Shown here in pieces: positions 1 through 14,286 of a stretch of DNA of 64,000 bases. A model generated the notes under the pieces. It did no database searches and was not told the DNA's origin. It saw only the letters and a list, made by a program, of their open reading frames with translations. How positions within the stretch are numbered: position 1 is the stretch's first letter; each line of letters opens with the position of its first letter. Source of the stretch: Galaxea fascicularis (taxonomy: Eukaryota > Cnidaria > Anthozoa > Scleractinia > Euphylliidae). Location of the stretch: positions 28,024,097-28,088,096 of the forward strand of contig OX419341.1 in the NCBI GenBank assembly GCA_948470475.1. Direction: 5' to 3'. The translations under genes were made by a program, and so were the position numbers.

Positions 1-3000
1 TGGTCAATGGCTTGAACCGACAGCCTATGTTGCTTCATACTCTCACGGTCCAACTTCTTGATTGTCACGATCTCACCAGTGATGCTTTCAATCTTGAACA
101 AGCCTTTATCGTTTCCAGTATCGATGAGGTAAGTCACTCGACCGTTGGCTCCCGAGTCTTTATCCGTGGCAGTCACTCGGAGAAGCGTCGTGTTAATCGG
201 TACATCTTCGTTGACTTCTTCGGTGTATTCCGGTGGATCAAACACAGGACGGTTGTCATTGACATCGGTGATGGTGACATTCACTTTCACTACAACATTC
301 TTGTTTGTGTTATCATCTCTGGCTTCGACGCCGAGTAGGTAATTCTTCACCTTTTCGTAATCCAAACCCAGTTTATTGACTTCTATAATTCCAGTTCGGC
401 GCCCGATTCGGAAAAGTGATTCGTCGTTACCAGTTTTTATGAAAAACCCTATTTTCGTGCCATTTATTCCGGATGCACTAACTGTAAGAACCTGACTCCC
501 AGGTTTCAGGTCTTCGGGGATGCTCGTTTCGTACGACGCCTTACCGAATACAGGTTCTCGGTTGATTTGGATCTTCACGGTGACATAAGCAAGCTGAGGC
601 GGGATACCTTGATCGGTGGCCGAGACGCTGACGAAAAACAACGAATCGCGAGCGCCAACTTCAATCCTCTGCGTCGTGTAGATAACTCCAGATGTTGCGT
701 TTATCCTAAATTCTTTAACGGAACTGACGAATGCGTAGATGATTTCACCGTTGGGGCCACTGTCCTTGTCTTCAGCACTAACCCGTAGGATGGAAGTCCC
801 AGCGGCTGTTTCTTCAGAGAGTTTGGCCTGATAAGAGCTGTTCAGGAATCTGGGAGCGTTATCATTCACATCTGTAACATTCACCGTCAAGGTTGTCTGT
901 GACTGGTGCATGCCGTCAGTGACATTGATGTGTAAAACGTAAGACGGCGTGGCTTCGTAATCTAGGGATTTCAGAACAGTTACGACTCCAGTGAAACGAT
1001 CAATTTGAAAAAAGTCTTGGCTGTTCTGTGGATGGCCGCTGCTAAAGGAGTACACCAAGCTTGGGTTTTCGTCAGTGTCTACGGCAACAATTCGCTTTAC
1101 GACATATCCAACTCTTACATCTTCATCTACGTGCACCGTATAACTCCCGGGGAATATTGGGATATTATCGTTCACGTCCACGACATTGATAAACACGTGA
1201 CTTAAACCAGATAGAGGCGGGATTCCCTGGTCAGTTGCCTTGACAACCAAGTGATAGAATGCGCGGTCTTCACGGTCAATGAGACCATCCGTGGTTATTA
1301 CACCCGTGTGTGAATTAATGGAGAACTTGTTATTCACATTCCCAGAGGAGAGTTGGTAAGTTATAACACCGTTGCTACCGGAATCCCCATCCGTTGTTGT
1401 TACTATGGCAACGGTTCTTGCAGTAAAGCCGCTGGACCGTAACGCGTCGTCTTCTGTTAATTGGACGGAAATATTGGCAGGATAAAATACGGGCTTGTTG
1501 TCATTCACATCCGTCAAATTCACGTACAGCGTCAAGTAGGCATTGCGTGACGCCAAGCTCACAAGTGATGCGATGATCTGAAGGCGGAAGTAACGCCTTC
1601 TTTCAAAGTCGAGCTGTCCTTTATTGGTAACTCTTACGATACCATTTTGAGGGTTGATATGGAAAGCGTTACCGTCATTTCCATCAATGATACTGTACGA
1701 TATACTGCCCGGAATACCAGCCCTAATCGCTACCACTCGGGTAACTTCGTGATCATTCGGGCTATTCTCGGGAAGGGAAACACTCGCTGGCGTGCTGTTT
1801 ACAAATCTTGGCGGATTGTCCATGATTTGACCAACGTTAATCTCCACGATTCCCCGACCTGTGAGATTGCGCCCGTCATCAGCCAGTATACGTAAGACAT
1901 AAGTTCCGTTCTGTATATTACTGACACCTTGTCTGACTCGAAGCCTTCCAGAGTTACTTGACAGTTGGAAATATAAAGAACTACTATCCAACCGGTACGT
2001 CATCTGAGTGATGGATGCTGAATCTTTATCTGTCGCGCTTACTTGAACAATCAGCATCCCTCCAGAGACCGAAGGCTGGATCTGTTTTCTGTAAGGAAGT
2101 TGCGTAAACTCGGGGGCGTGGTTGTTCTCATCAGTGATAGAAATTTTTACCTCAGCTGAGTCCTGCCTCGGGATAACTCCCCGATCAGTTGCGTAGCAGT
2201 TAAAGATGTATTCACGCTTCACAGAGAAGTCGAATTCCCGAAGCGTGTAGATCACGCCAGTGTTGGAGTCAATTCCAAAAATGCCAAACGTTTTATTGCT
2301 CAACGAATATACAACGTCCCCATTCAACCCCAGGTCACCATCGAAAGCTGTCACATTGAGAATGGCAGAATTGACGAGTGTAAGCTCCCGGATGCTGACG
2401 GCATAAGAAGCTGGACGGAACTCTGGAGGGTTGTCGTTTACATCACCAACTAGGATGATCACGTGAGCGCTTGAGTTATAAAACGGAGGTGTCACATCAC
2501 TTGCCACTATATGTAAGTCATAACGAGGTTTACTCTCTCTGTCCAACTTCGCTGTCGTTGAAAGTTCTCCCGAGAACTCGCCGATGGCGAAATTCCCGTC
2601 CTCGTTGCCACTTCTGATAACGTAGCGCAGTCGGCCATTTTGTCCTATATCTGGATCTTGAGCTGTTAACACGTGAAACGCGAACGGTTCTCGGTTTTCC
2701 GTGACGGTTAAATTCAAGCGAGCTGGGTTGAACACTGGAGGGTGGTCGTTCTTATCTAGGACTGTTATTTTCACTGTGCAAGTGGCCACTCGGAAAGGAA
2801 ACGCTCCATCTTTAGCCTCTACCGTCAGGAAGTACACGTCTTTCTCCTCGCGATCCAGGGTGGAATTCGTAGAAATCAAACCAGTATTCGCGTCAATAAC
2901 GAACTTCGACAAAACCTTTCCCCTCGGGATGCTGTACGTTAAGGCGCCATTAGAGCCATCGTCGAGGTCACGTGCAGTAATCTGCACCACAGGAATACCA

Positions 3001-6000
3001 ACTGGCTGATTTTCGTCAACCTCACCAAGGAATAGACTTTGGTTAAACTGGGGCGCGTTGTCGTTCACGTCCACGACATGTACTGTCAACAACTGATAGG
3101 CGGTTAACGGCGGGCTACCTTCATCAGTGGCCGAGATCCTCAGGACGTACTCATGCTTGGTTTCGTAGTCCAGCCCACCAAGAAGCTTCAGAAGACCAGT
3201 ATCGGGCTCTAAGGAAAACTTCCCACTGTCTCCTTGAACAATTCTGTACTTGACTTGCGCATTACTCCCATAGTCTTGATCTATAGCGGTGATAATGATG
3301 GCTGGGTAACCAAATGGCTCGTCTTCCATCACGTAAGTGCGGTTGGGCGAAACAAACTCTGGCTTGTTGTCATTTACGTCCTGGACGATAACAAAAACTG
3401 TTATGGTGCTCGAGAGACGCTCGGCTTCCGTGAAGGCCTGATCGGTTGCTCGGATATTCAACGTGTATTCGTCCACCGATTCGCGATCGATTGGCCCTAT
3501 TGTCTGAATTAAACCTGTTGACGAGTCGACCTTGAACTTCGGAGGCCCTGGCGACTGAGAATCGATTGAATATCGAATCCAGCTGTTTTGTCCCGAGTCG
3601 TGATCGTGAGCTGTAATTCGGGTGACATTGTAATTGAGGGGAACGCCTTCCCGTAGCGCCACAGTGACCGGGTTCCTGTCGAAGGTGGGCCTGTTGTCAT
3701 TGGAATCCAATACGTACACACTCACATACAAGAAGCTACTTTGGCTGTTGATTCCCTGGTCTCTCGCCACAACCCTCAGCTGATACTTGCTTTTGCTCTC
3801 GAAGTCCAACGGCTTGCTGAGAATAATCACGCCGGACGTCTCGTTGATTTGAAATACCGCGCCAGCGTTACCGTGAGCGATTGTGTAACGTACCATACCG
3901 TTGTTTCCGGAATCAATGTCCTTGGCCGTCACGGTGGTCACCACACTTCCAATCGCACGTTTTTCCGGAACATTAACGAAGAAGCTGTTGTTCACAAAGC
4001 GAGGCGGATTGTCGTTGACATCCAAGACATGAATGACAACCATAACAATGTTATCCCTTGCGGGGGAGCCATGGTCTTTTGCCACTACACCCAGGGTATA
4101 GCGGTCCCTTTTTTCGCGGTCCAGCCGGGCAGCGGTGGTGATGTCGCCTGTCTGAGCGTTTACTTTGAACATGGTTTCTTTCGACAGATTGTGTCCACTG
4201 ACAATGGAGTAGCTGATTTCACCATTGGAGCCGATATCTGGATCATCTGCGGAAACCTTAAAAACATAATTTAAATCAATGAGTTAGTAAAATAATTATA
4301 CCCTGTCCATCACGTTTAGTTGTACAAACTAAAAACTCCGACTTCCACCCCACACCAATTAGGAGTCCTAGCACTAATAAGCAAATTTACAGCTTGGCGG
4401 CCAAAGTTGCTCCCAGTAGGGGTAGGGAAGGAAGCTTCCGGCTCTCCTGAACTAAAGCTGCCGTACAGGAACATGCGGGTTCCCGGAAATGATATGATTT
4501 TTGAGCCTCTCTGGGCTGAAATTAAGGATAAATTGCTTCCTGAAGAGAACTGGGAGTACTAGATGCTGAAAGAAACTCCTCTTTGCGGCAATGGAAAAAC
4601 AACTTTTAAATAAATCGCATGTCAAAATGTTGGATAAATTTAACACTGGTAAAGAACCAGCGTCAGGTCTCAGTTTTTTGTTTACGCCATACGTGTACCA
4701 CTCAATATTTTTTTACTGAGCGACCACGGAATAGTTTGAACAGATGTAAGAATTTCATGCTAAGTCTAAATACCACCAGCATAACCCAGTGGTTGTTTAA
4801 GAGGGGGGTATGGGTTTAGAAATGAACTCCTGAGCTGTTTGTATTAAAGAGCACCGAGATTAACAACAAACGTCTTCAATGGAAGGTATTTTCTAATGGG
4901 AATAACTGTCAAAATTATGCCTTGATTCATCAAATAGGGGCCAAGGTGTACAAACTGACAAACATACAATTGTCAGCTGGTAAATGCAATAAAATGCATG
5001 ACTTGCTAGCTACTAATATTTGACCCTTTATGGTCTTGATTGTTTAACAAATTCTCCTAATCATTACCAACAAATGGTATGGAGAACAGTATGGAGAATA
5101 TACACTGTACATGCTCATTTTGGGGGTTTAGGGTTAATCCAAATCAATGCACAAGTGTTGAAAGTGGCATCGTCACAGAAGAACATGTATTCAATTTTTG
5201 TTAAAACCATTGCTTTCCTTCTCTACTGATATAAAGACTGCCTCTACAAAATATCTGAGCACAGGACATCCATGGAATTCTGGAGAGAAGAGCAAACCAT
5301 GTTGAATCTTACAGTACTTGATTTTTAGTCTCAGCAGCTGAAAATGTGTCAATACTTTCAAGTTTTCAATACATGCAGTGTACCTGTAATTCCATCCTTG
5401 CTGGCCACACACCTATTGAGAAGTACAGTGGCAACAGACCTAAACCAATAATCTTTGCACATTACTCATCCTTACCTTGATGACGAAAGACCCTTCAGGG
5501 ATGTCCTCAGCCACAGCTTTTTCATAATCAAACTTCCTGAAGGTTGGTGAGTTGTCATTTTCGTCCTTCACAGTCACAGTGACACTGGTTTTATCTGTCC
5601 TTGGGTTATCACCATGATCACTTGCCTCTACCATCAAACCATAAGATGATTTGGCTTCCCTATCCAGTACCTGATTTGTTCTTATGACACCAGTGTCTTG
5701 ATCAATCACAAATTGTGGACTTGGGGACTCAAAACTGTATGCAATCTTAGCATTGCTTCCAGCATCACGATCAGTTGCAGAAACTTGGCCAACAACTGTC
5801 CTGTTGTTTCCATTCTCTGTGACATCGAAGATGTATGACTGCAACGTAAACTTGGGGTTATTGTCATTGATATCATCAACATAAACAACAACATCAGCCG
5901 TCGAACTCTTTGGAGGACTTCCCCGATCTGTAGCAACCACAACAAATCTATAGACGTCCTGCTGCTCACGATCTAGTGATTGCTTTATAAAGATCCAGCC

Positions 6001-9000
6001 ATTGGGTTTTAAGCCAAACAAGGTGGTATCTACACCAGGTTGGAAACTGTATAAAATCCTAGCATTGTCACCCGTGTCTGCATCTGTTGCCGTCACATTT
6101 AGAATGTCTGTTCCCCCAGGTGTAAGCTCACTGACATGCTCCACGTACGATGACTTGGGAAACTTTGGAACATGGTCATTCACATCAACAACAGTTAATC
6201 TTAAAATAGCAGTGTCATTTAACGACGGGGATCCACCATCCTCAGCCAAGACATGGATTGTGTATTGCTGAGGTCCTTCAAAATCAATGGCATGTGTTAG
6301 AGAAAGAGCACCCGTATGTTGATCCAAATGAAATGTATTATTAGGATTGGAAAGCAGTGTGTACCGCACTTGTCCAAAGCGGCCACTATCAGAGTCAACT
6401 GCAGTCACGTTATAGAATACTTGCCCAACTCTGGTGTCTTCTAGAACTCTGACTGGGATTTCACTGCTTGCAAATGATGGACTGTTGTCATTTAGATCAA
6501 TAACTGTCACAGTGACATTAGAAAACCCGTATAGTGGAGGAGTTCCACCATCCTTGGCCTGAATATTAAGCAATAATTGTGGGAACTTTTCATGGTCTAT
6601 GTTCCCCTGTGTGAAGATAGTTCCAGTTGAGTTGATTGCAAAAATACCGTTCATGTTGCCACCATTAATTGAGTAATAAATGTCAGCATTTGTCCCTAAA
6701 TCTTTACTTGAGGCAAAAACAGAACCTAGAACTGTCCCTAAAGGCAAATTTTCAATGACAGAGAAATTGTAGGAGTTGGGTTGAAACAGGGGAGGGTCAT
6801 CATTGATATCCAAGACCCTCACTTGCACCATAGCAGAATTTTGAGACTGCAATCCACCGCCATCTCTGGCTTTCACTACAAACTGATGAAAGTCTTTTGT
6901 TTCTCGATCAAGAGACTTTAGTAGGGATACCACTCCTGTAGAGGGATTGATGTAAAAGAAACCACCACTGTTCCCAGTTGAAATAATGAAAGTCAACTGT
7001 GAGAACACACCACTATCCTTATCTGTTGCTACAACAGTAGTTATGGCATCTCCAACGGTTAAGTTTTCATATGCCGTCACATTGTAAGAGGTTGGATTTA
7101 TAACTGGATAGTTATCATTTACATCCTCAACAGAAATGTTCAAATCAGACCTTGCAACTAGCCCTCCACCATCAACAGCTACAACTTTTACCAAGTATGA
7201 ATAATGAAGTTCATAGTCAATCTGTCCTGACGTGGAAACAACACCAGTGGCAGGTTCTATTGTGAAAGGAGCATCCCTTAGGTTTGTCTCCAAGGAATAG
7301 TGTACTAATCCATTTATGCCGCTATCAGGATCTCTGGCTGAAACTTGAGTGACATTCGTTCCATTTGCTACATTCTCAGCAACACTTACAAAGTACATAT
7401 CCATGCTGAACACTGGGTCATTATCATTTGTGTCACTTATATTTATGACCACAGTGCAGTTTGCACTTAACGGTGGGACTCCTGAATCAGTTGCAGTTAC
7501 ATTGAGCACAGGCTGTGGAACTTTCTCACGATCAAGCAATGCTGCTGTGCGTATTTCACCAGTTAGAGGATCAATTTGAAACCAAGTACTGTATAAGGAA
7601 GTTTGTGCAGAGGAGCTGATGTTGTAGATTAGCCTGGCATTTGAACCTATATCACTATCACGTGCATGTGCAGTCACAACACTAGTACCAATGGTTGCAT
7701 TCTCAGACAATACAGCATTAAACACAGCTTGATCAAATTTAGGATGGTTATCATTGACATCTCCAACGTTAATTATAAAACTATCCTCTGATGTCTGCTG
7801 AGGTTGACCTCTGTCGTCAGCAACAACTTTCAGGGTGTACGTAGGCTGTGATTCTCTGTCTAACTCCTTTGCCACAGCAATAATATCAACATTATTGACT
7901 GGATCCGATTTAGCACTAAAATGCCCATTTCCTCCCTCTAAAGTCACATCAACTTGTCCATTTTTTCCAGAATCTTTGTCGGAAACATAAATTCGTGCCA
8001 CTGTAGTACCAATACCAGCGTCTTCGGATACTTGATAGCTTCCGCCGCGCTCAAATAGTACTCGGATATCGGGTTTGTTGTCGTTTGCGTCCAACACATG
8101 AATTGCTACAGGAACTAGCGAAAACATGACCCCTCCAGGATTCTCTGCTTGCACAAAAATATTGTACTCACGTACGTCTTCGTAGTCAAGCTCCACGTTG
8201 TTCACTATAACGCCGCTTTGGCGATCAACACTGAAGATGAACTTAGGGTCCGACTGCGATCCACGATCGATAGAATATTCAACGACACCGTTCGAACCAA
8301 TATCGCGATCTGTGGCAGAAACTTTCAAAATCGGCGTTAATACAGCAGAATTTTCCACCATGTTTGCTGAATAGGAGCGGTTAACAAACACAGGTCTATG
8401 GTCATTCACATCCCCCACTGTAATGTTAAGTAATGTGAAGCCACTTAGTGGTGGATTGCCACCGTCTCTGGCCGAAACATTCAAAATGTACGAGTCTAGC
8501 GTTTCGCGATCAAGTTCTTTTCCCGGCGCTAAAACAAGATTTGCACATAATGCTCCACTACTGTCCCTGAATGGGTTTAGACTGAACACATCTCCAATAT
8601 TCCCAGATAAAATACGATATGCCTCAGTAGAGTTAGAGCCGAAATCTCTGTCCACTGCTTTGAGTCTCTGCTGTACACGATGGCCTTCGTCGAATTTCAA
8701 ATGGTAAACAGTTCTACCAAAACTTGGAATGTTATCATTTGAGTCCGTTACATTCACCAAAACTGTATGACTTGCACCGTTGGCAGCGTTAATTAAAAAA
8801 ACACTGTAATATGCCATGGATTCCCGGTCTAAAATTTTATTTGTGGTGATAGTTTTGGCTGGTATGTCAACGTTCAAGGCGGACGGGTTTGTTGCATGAT
8901 CGAAAGCGATGTGTGACAGACTGCCGACAAAAGATCCTTTAGGTAATCCTTCAGAAATAAAGAAAATGGTCGTCGATGATGCATTTGTGTAATGTGGGTG

Positions 9001-9123
9001 AAGATCAAACAGGCAGGTCGTCCATAATAACACCATATACCACAGCCGGAGTTTAGTTTTGAATCGAAAAACATTCCATGGGCATGGAGTAGTGAACGTC
9101 CGATCTGAATGATAGATGCGCAT
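1..9123 (-). CDS. Giant Fat/Dachsous-type cadherin, 5' portion (runs off left edge)
   Basis: This is a cell-surface, calcium-dependent adhesion receptor. Exon A is 5476-9123 and exon B starts at 4256 and stays open to base 1. They join at AAG|GTAAGG (donor) and TTTTTAAG|GTT (acceptor) in phase 0, which gives a normal cadherin junction, SFVIK|VSADD. The first ATG at 9123 is followed by basic residues and a hydrophobic run near residues 28-40 (YMVLLWTTCLF), a likely signal peptide. I count about 11 calcium-linker motifs of DxNDN type in exon A and about 13 in exon B, so roughly 25 cadherin repeats over about 2,630 residues. No EGF, laminin-G or membrane segment is reached. The length without non-cadherin domains fits Dachsous (27 repeats) or Fat4 (34), and the window does not decide between them. 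A TATAAAAA box lies at 9160-9167. Odd: some linkers in exon B are degenerate (DENNH, QIMDN, QINRE). Confidence 0.9.
4257..5475 (-). other. Intron 1 of the giant cadherin
   Basis: This is the only intron seen in the gene within the window (1,219 bp), with GT at 5475-5474 and AG at 4258-4257. It is AT-rich, and short open frames in it resemble nothing known. Confidence 0.85.
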
Positions 9124-9159
9124 GGTCAGTTTCTCGAGGTTTCACTCTAAACAACGTAA

Positions 9160-9167
9160 TTTTTATA
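9160..9167 (-). promoter_or_regulatory. Possible TATA box of the giant cadherin gene
   Basis: On the minus strand this reads TATAAAAA, 37 bases upstream of the first ATG at 9123. A start site at the usual distance would leave only a very short 5' leader. The box may therefore be chance, or an untranslated first exon may lie further right. Confidence 0.25.
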
Positions 9168-12100
9168 TTCCATAATATGACTCTGTCATCCCGTAAGAAA
9201 ATTGAAGCACAACAGCAAGCGCTTAGAAGTAAGGATCTAAGCTCGAGATACGCTGTACGCAGCCATGTTGGACACGAGTCGCCAGTTATTAACAATAGAA
9301 CAGAACAAACCATCGACTACAACGGACCACAGTTCACAATCAAAACCACGGAAACTTCCATCCAAATCCTTTCTAGTGTGTGGTTCACGTTAATATCTGC
9401 TCAGGGAGTCCTGGTTGACTATCAGTATCTTCCGAAGGGAGCTTATTCTTCGTAACAACCACTTCAAAAGGAGTTCTTCAACCGATTGAAATGCCGAGTT
9501 GGTCAGCGTTCTGTATGAAATGAATATCGGTCACGTGATTAACAATTGTAATCAACACTTGACTGGTTTTCAGGAATCTTAAGTTTCACTTATCATGGAG
9601 ATTGGAAAAAAAAAATGGAAACACTCTTGTTTCTGTGCAATTATCTTAACCTCCAACTGTGAATAATTGAAATTTTTGCTTGAAAAAGTGTCTTCACCTT
9701 CTGTTTATATTCACAAAGCAAAACAGCATAATTCCCTAGAGGGATGACCGTTAAATGTGCGGAGGATGCTAATGAATTTCTCTAGATCTTTGGTGTGAAA
9801 ACACAGAGCTGTTGAATGGTGTAATGACATCAACATTCAAACGTAGATATATCTTGACGAAGGAAGAATTTTAGAATCACTTTAGCGAGTGTTTGCCTTC
9901 AAGACAGGCGTATTGATTGTACAACCATTATTCTCGACAATAAATTACTTACTTCTGTAAACGCTCAAGGTCAAAGACAAAAGCTGTCAACAAGATAATT
10001 CTCATTGGCTGAATAGGCTTTCCGACTCTCAAGAAATGTAAACAGCTAATTGAAGTGTTGCTAAGCAACTGAACTTCTTTGAACAGACACCGCGGAAATG
10101 CTAACATCTCGGGGAGGAAATATTCACGTTAAAATTGAGAATTCATTTCTTGCGGATCTATCAAAGGAGACGTTCTTTGCGCTATCGCGTAATATACTTT
10201 GATCAACTTTTAGGTTTTTGTTTTTTTTTTTTTCTTGAGTGATCTCATTCAAGAAGCGATCAAAAATAGCGCCGTGATGCCCGAGGGCATATTCGAAACG
10301 ACGAGTTAGCGGTTAACCTGAATATCAACTTGTTGCACGAACTATGAGGACCTTTGTTTGATCAGGCGGAGCCGGGATGCGCAACTGTTAAAAAGTCTGC
10401 GGCTCAATCTGGAGCAAAAAGATTCGACTTAAGTCGAACTTGAGGCAGTTCTTTTTGAGTTGACGCAGTGAACAAACACCATGAAATTAAAGCGTCTTGT
10501 TTTTTACTCATGGGTACATTTTTAAGGACCATCGCGATTTCTCATCACGGAAACTTGTCACACAATTGTTAATTGTTCCCATACGTAGAAGCTAAGCCAA
10601 GACAATTTGAACACTTTTTCATATTAATATCAGCTTACTGAACGTGTACTGAGAGAACCAACATTCTTCCACTATGGAAAACTACAGAATGCTATACCAC
10701 CTATAATTCTGTAAGCCCGTTATCGAGTTTTGAAGGAATAGAAAGCTCGGATGGAAAGCTGTATTGCGGCGTCTTGCGCCAACACCTTGGAACGTGTGAA
10801 CAAACACCTTTTGTGTAAATCTAATTCTAAAAGCCTTTATCAACTCAGCATTGTGAATCCATTGCGACTGAACAAATATTGCATCTGTTGTAGAATGTAT
10901 TATCTAAATATTATCCTTTTGTACACTGCAAAATCGGCAACAGTAAAAGCTCTTTCAGGTATGCTTGCATAAATAGACACCCGAAGGGCTTTGCATGGAG
11001 CCAGTAAAACCCTTAATTAAGAAGTGAAGCAGCTTGTAACGGAGAGATTCGAAAGATGGTGATTTGATAATTCTTTATCTTATCGATTGGCTCACGGGGT
11101 CAATATCTCAGGTATATATCTGATTGACAGTTGTTCCCAAATTCAACAAAATCTGGATATTCTTGCAGCGAACAACGAACAAAAACGTGCTTCATTACTC
11201 GACACCAAACAAAATGTCCCAAAAAGCGTTAGTATCAAAGGTAATGACATCTTCGACTTGGTAACTTTCACACGGCACTTGAGTTTATAGCTAATGAACG
11301 ATTTATTACAATGATATGGCAAATTTTACCTTGACGTGCAAGTATAGCTTGATGCAGTCTTGCCGGCAATAAGAATGCCCATATCCAATTTGCAAGACTT
11401 AATCATTTAACAATAACAAGGTTTGTCACGCAAATCTTAATGCAGTCCTTCTGGTTGGATGGATAAGCCGAGAAAAAAACTCTTTGTTGGGTTATTGTCA
11501 AGGTTAAAGTGTTCCTAATTTTTATGAGAAGCTGCAATTTGAAAAGTAGGAAATACTAAACTTAAGACCTCTTGCACTACTTGCAGTATTGACTGCCCGC
11601 GAATTGACTGAGATCAGTCAAGATGCTTCGGGCTAGAAATTGTATTCGTGTCAGACATTATAATACAGCTTGGCCTTTTCAGAAAACTACCTCCTAAATT
11701 AAAAATGCAACTAGGAGAGTGAAGTAACCCATGTTTTTATTTTTCTCATATTTATGGACTCCTGGTTTTCCACATCGAGGCACTTGGAAAATTGAAACTT
11801 ATCGTTCCAGTCATCAAGTGATCCTATTGTTGCACCGGAAGGATAACGGTAATATTAGAATATCGATCTAGAACTGTCGCTGAGAAGGGCTTTTGCCCTC
11901 AGACCAAATCGTACCTTTTATTTTTTATATCAGCTACAAAAAATGCTTACAAAATCTGATCATTTTTTAAAAGACTGTCAAAGAAATGATCGGTTATAAT
12001 TTCGGCAAACACAGGGCTTTGATTGAATCCCTCTTCGTGGGAAATTTAATTTCCGGAACCTACTTGAGGAGTGGGTGATGCCGTATGTATCGTCTTGCAA

Positions 12101-14277
12101 AACCAAACACGGGATGCTTTCCGTGGATGAGAGCCCTAAACTTAAGGAAGCTTTGACTTAAAAACAGGCCTCTGAAAGCCTGATTGTCATTTGCTGTTCA
12201 TAAGCTACTTTAGAAAACAAACTGAAAACAAAAGAAACATCGCTACGTGCGGAAAAGGACGCCATTTGTTGATCAAATTAGGCGGCTTTCCACTGTTGTT
12301 TGTGGGAAAAAGACGCGTGATGTTCAGTACTTTAACGTCGCAGACTGAAATAAACCGAAGATCAAACAGCGAAGTAGGAAATACAAAAATAAACGCGACT
12401 CGTCACGGCTTAACGGCTGGGTTGGTTTGCTCTTGATTGGTTTAGATGCGAATAGCTGGCTCCCGATTGGGTTATTTTACAGCGAGCTGCCGCACGGGAT
12501 TCTCGCGAGCGCAGATCAGGAAACCAACCCAGTGTCGCCGTTGTGATTAACGGAAATATTAAAGCGAAGGAAAAACCTTCAGTTGAAAAGAAAATCACTC
12601 CTTAAGCTCGTTTTATGAAAACATGTGGTATAAACTGTTAATAGTTTCAGTCCATGTGCAGCGATTCGAGTTTTCTACGCTGAAATCCAAAATACGATAA
12701 AAATAAAGCGGGAATTTTAATTTAATTGTAGTTATTTTCTTTTTTTTGTCCGATGTAAGACCTGCCACTCCCAAGTCTCAACTGAACACATTATGAAGGT
12801 ACTGAACACTGTGTTGAGTCTTAATATATAAAGACTAATTAAATATGTTAAGCCCACCACAGTGCATAGGTATTATTTATGGAATCAGGAGGAATAAACA
12901 ACTTAGTATTTTTAACAACTTCACTTTGAATACAGCTCCGTGAGCGCTTTGTATGTACTTGCCGTCACTATTTGACATTGGGTGTATTTGATCTTATCTT
13001 GATGCCCAGTGGGACGTAATAGCTCAGTTTTATTGTTCCAGCTTGTTTTGACTAAAATGCTTGCCTCCAGGGAAGATCATCACTTGTCTTTCATGAACTT
13101 GTTTGGTTAACTACACTGTCGGGGGTTCAGGCTATGACAGAATTATTGCTATCTTCAACCGGAAAAAAATGAAAGCCCAGTTTAAACTTGTTCGGCAAGA
13201 CATCAAATTTGGTACCAAAGTTTAGTTCACTATTACATCTGGATCACTGGGGAATACGTGGCCGGACCGTGAAGTGGGCCTTCAGTAGAGCCCTGGAAAA
13301 CGCCGCGCAGCGCAGCCGAGAAGCTAACAGGCTCTAAATATCAATTGAATTCGTCCTCTTTTGTAAAGCCCGTCTATAACCAACTTTGGTCAAACGCATA
13401 GCGCATACAACCTTCCTTATGGGTGTGACCCCTCCAGCATTGCTCCCCCATTCCTTAATTCCCCCATCCCTTTCTCACAGGACCTTGCTCAAGGTCAGGT
13501 AAGAGTTTTACAAGTATATACAGTGTTTGTTCAGTTGTCTTTGTAACTGATACAACGTAAAGCGCCATCAAAATTATCTGGGTAAACTGAATCATGAACG
13601 AATAATTTCATATCGAAAGGTTTTTTTTTTCGCTAAGGCCGAACAGCTTGCCTGTTCGAAGACTTTATTTTAGGGGTTTGAGGTTTTTCAAGTAATCACT
13701 TCGTAAATGTATGCTCGAGAATTTTGTAAGGCCTACCTTACCTTAGAATTAGCACCCATCATGATTGGAAACCATATTCTGGAACCTGTGCAAAGGCTTT
13801 TTTGAGCAAACAGATTCATAACTTTCGCCGCTTTCGACATGCAAACCACTTCTTTTTTAAGTCCTAGATTACATCAGAAAAATTCATCCAATTTGCCCAG
13901 ACCTTAACTCTAAATTTATTTCTTACTTAGTCCAAGGAAATTCTCTCAGATAGTAAGCGAAGTGTAAACAGTAGAATTTAAGCCAAATCTTGTTGGGAAT
14001 TCTAAGACTGTTTAAAGTACGTATACTGAAGAAGAGAACATTTCACCTTCGACACACTTCCACTTTTGAAAATGCGATTAAGCGAAACCCACCAACCGAT
14101 AATGGTGTAATTAGTGTCGTAATAAACAGGCCGGTATTTCTTTAGTTAACCGCAATTTGTATCAACGGAAATGACTGTTCTTGAAATCAGTGCTAGAGCT
14201 CTCCCACATTATGTCATCGAAAACGACTGAATACGGCATGAAATAAGGAGATTATCACTAGGGACCTCATGGTACGG
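9168..14277. other. Intergenic region, no gene recognised
   Basis: About 5.1 kb of AT-rich DNA upstream of the giant cadherin. Open frames are short and match no family I recognise. There is no clear repeat larger than homopolymer runs. It may hold promoter or enhancer DNA for the cadherin gene, but nothing in the sequence proves this. Confidence 0.5.
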
Positions 14278-14286
14278 ATTAAATTG
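14278..14286 (+). repeat. Left 9-bp target-site duplication
   Basis: ATTAAATTG directly precedes the left end of the transposon. An identical 9-mer follows the right end at 16969-16977. Confidence 0.85.

Noticed and set aside
3741..4274. 177-codon plus-strand open frame
   Set aside because: It lies antisense to cadherin repeats whose minus-strand frame is clearly the coding one.
13484..13501. Exon-like segment with acceptor TTTCTCACAG and donor GTAAGA
   Set aside because: It is only 18 nt long and no gene on the plus strand can be linked to it.
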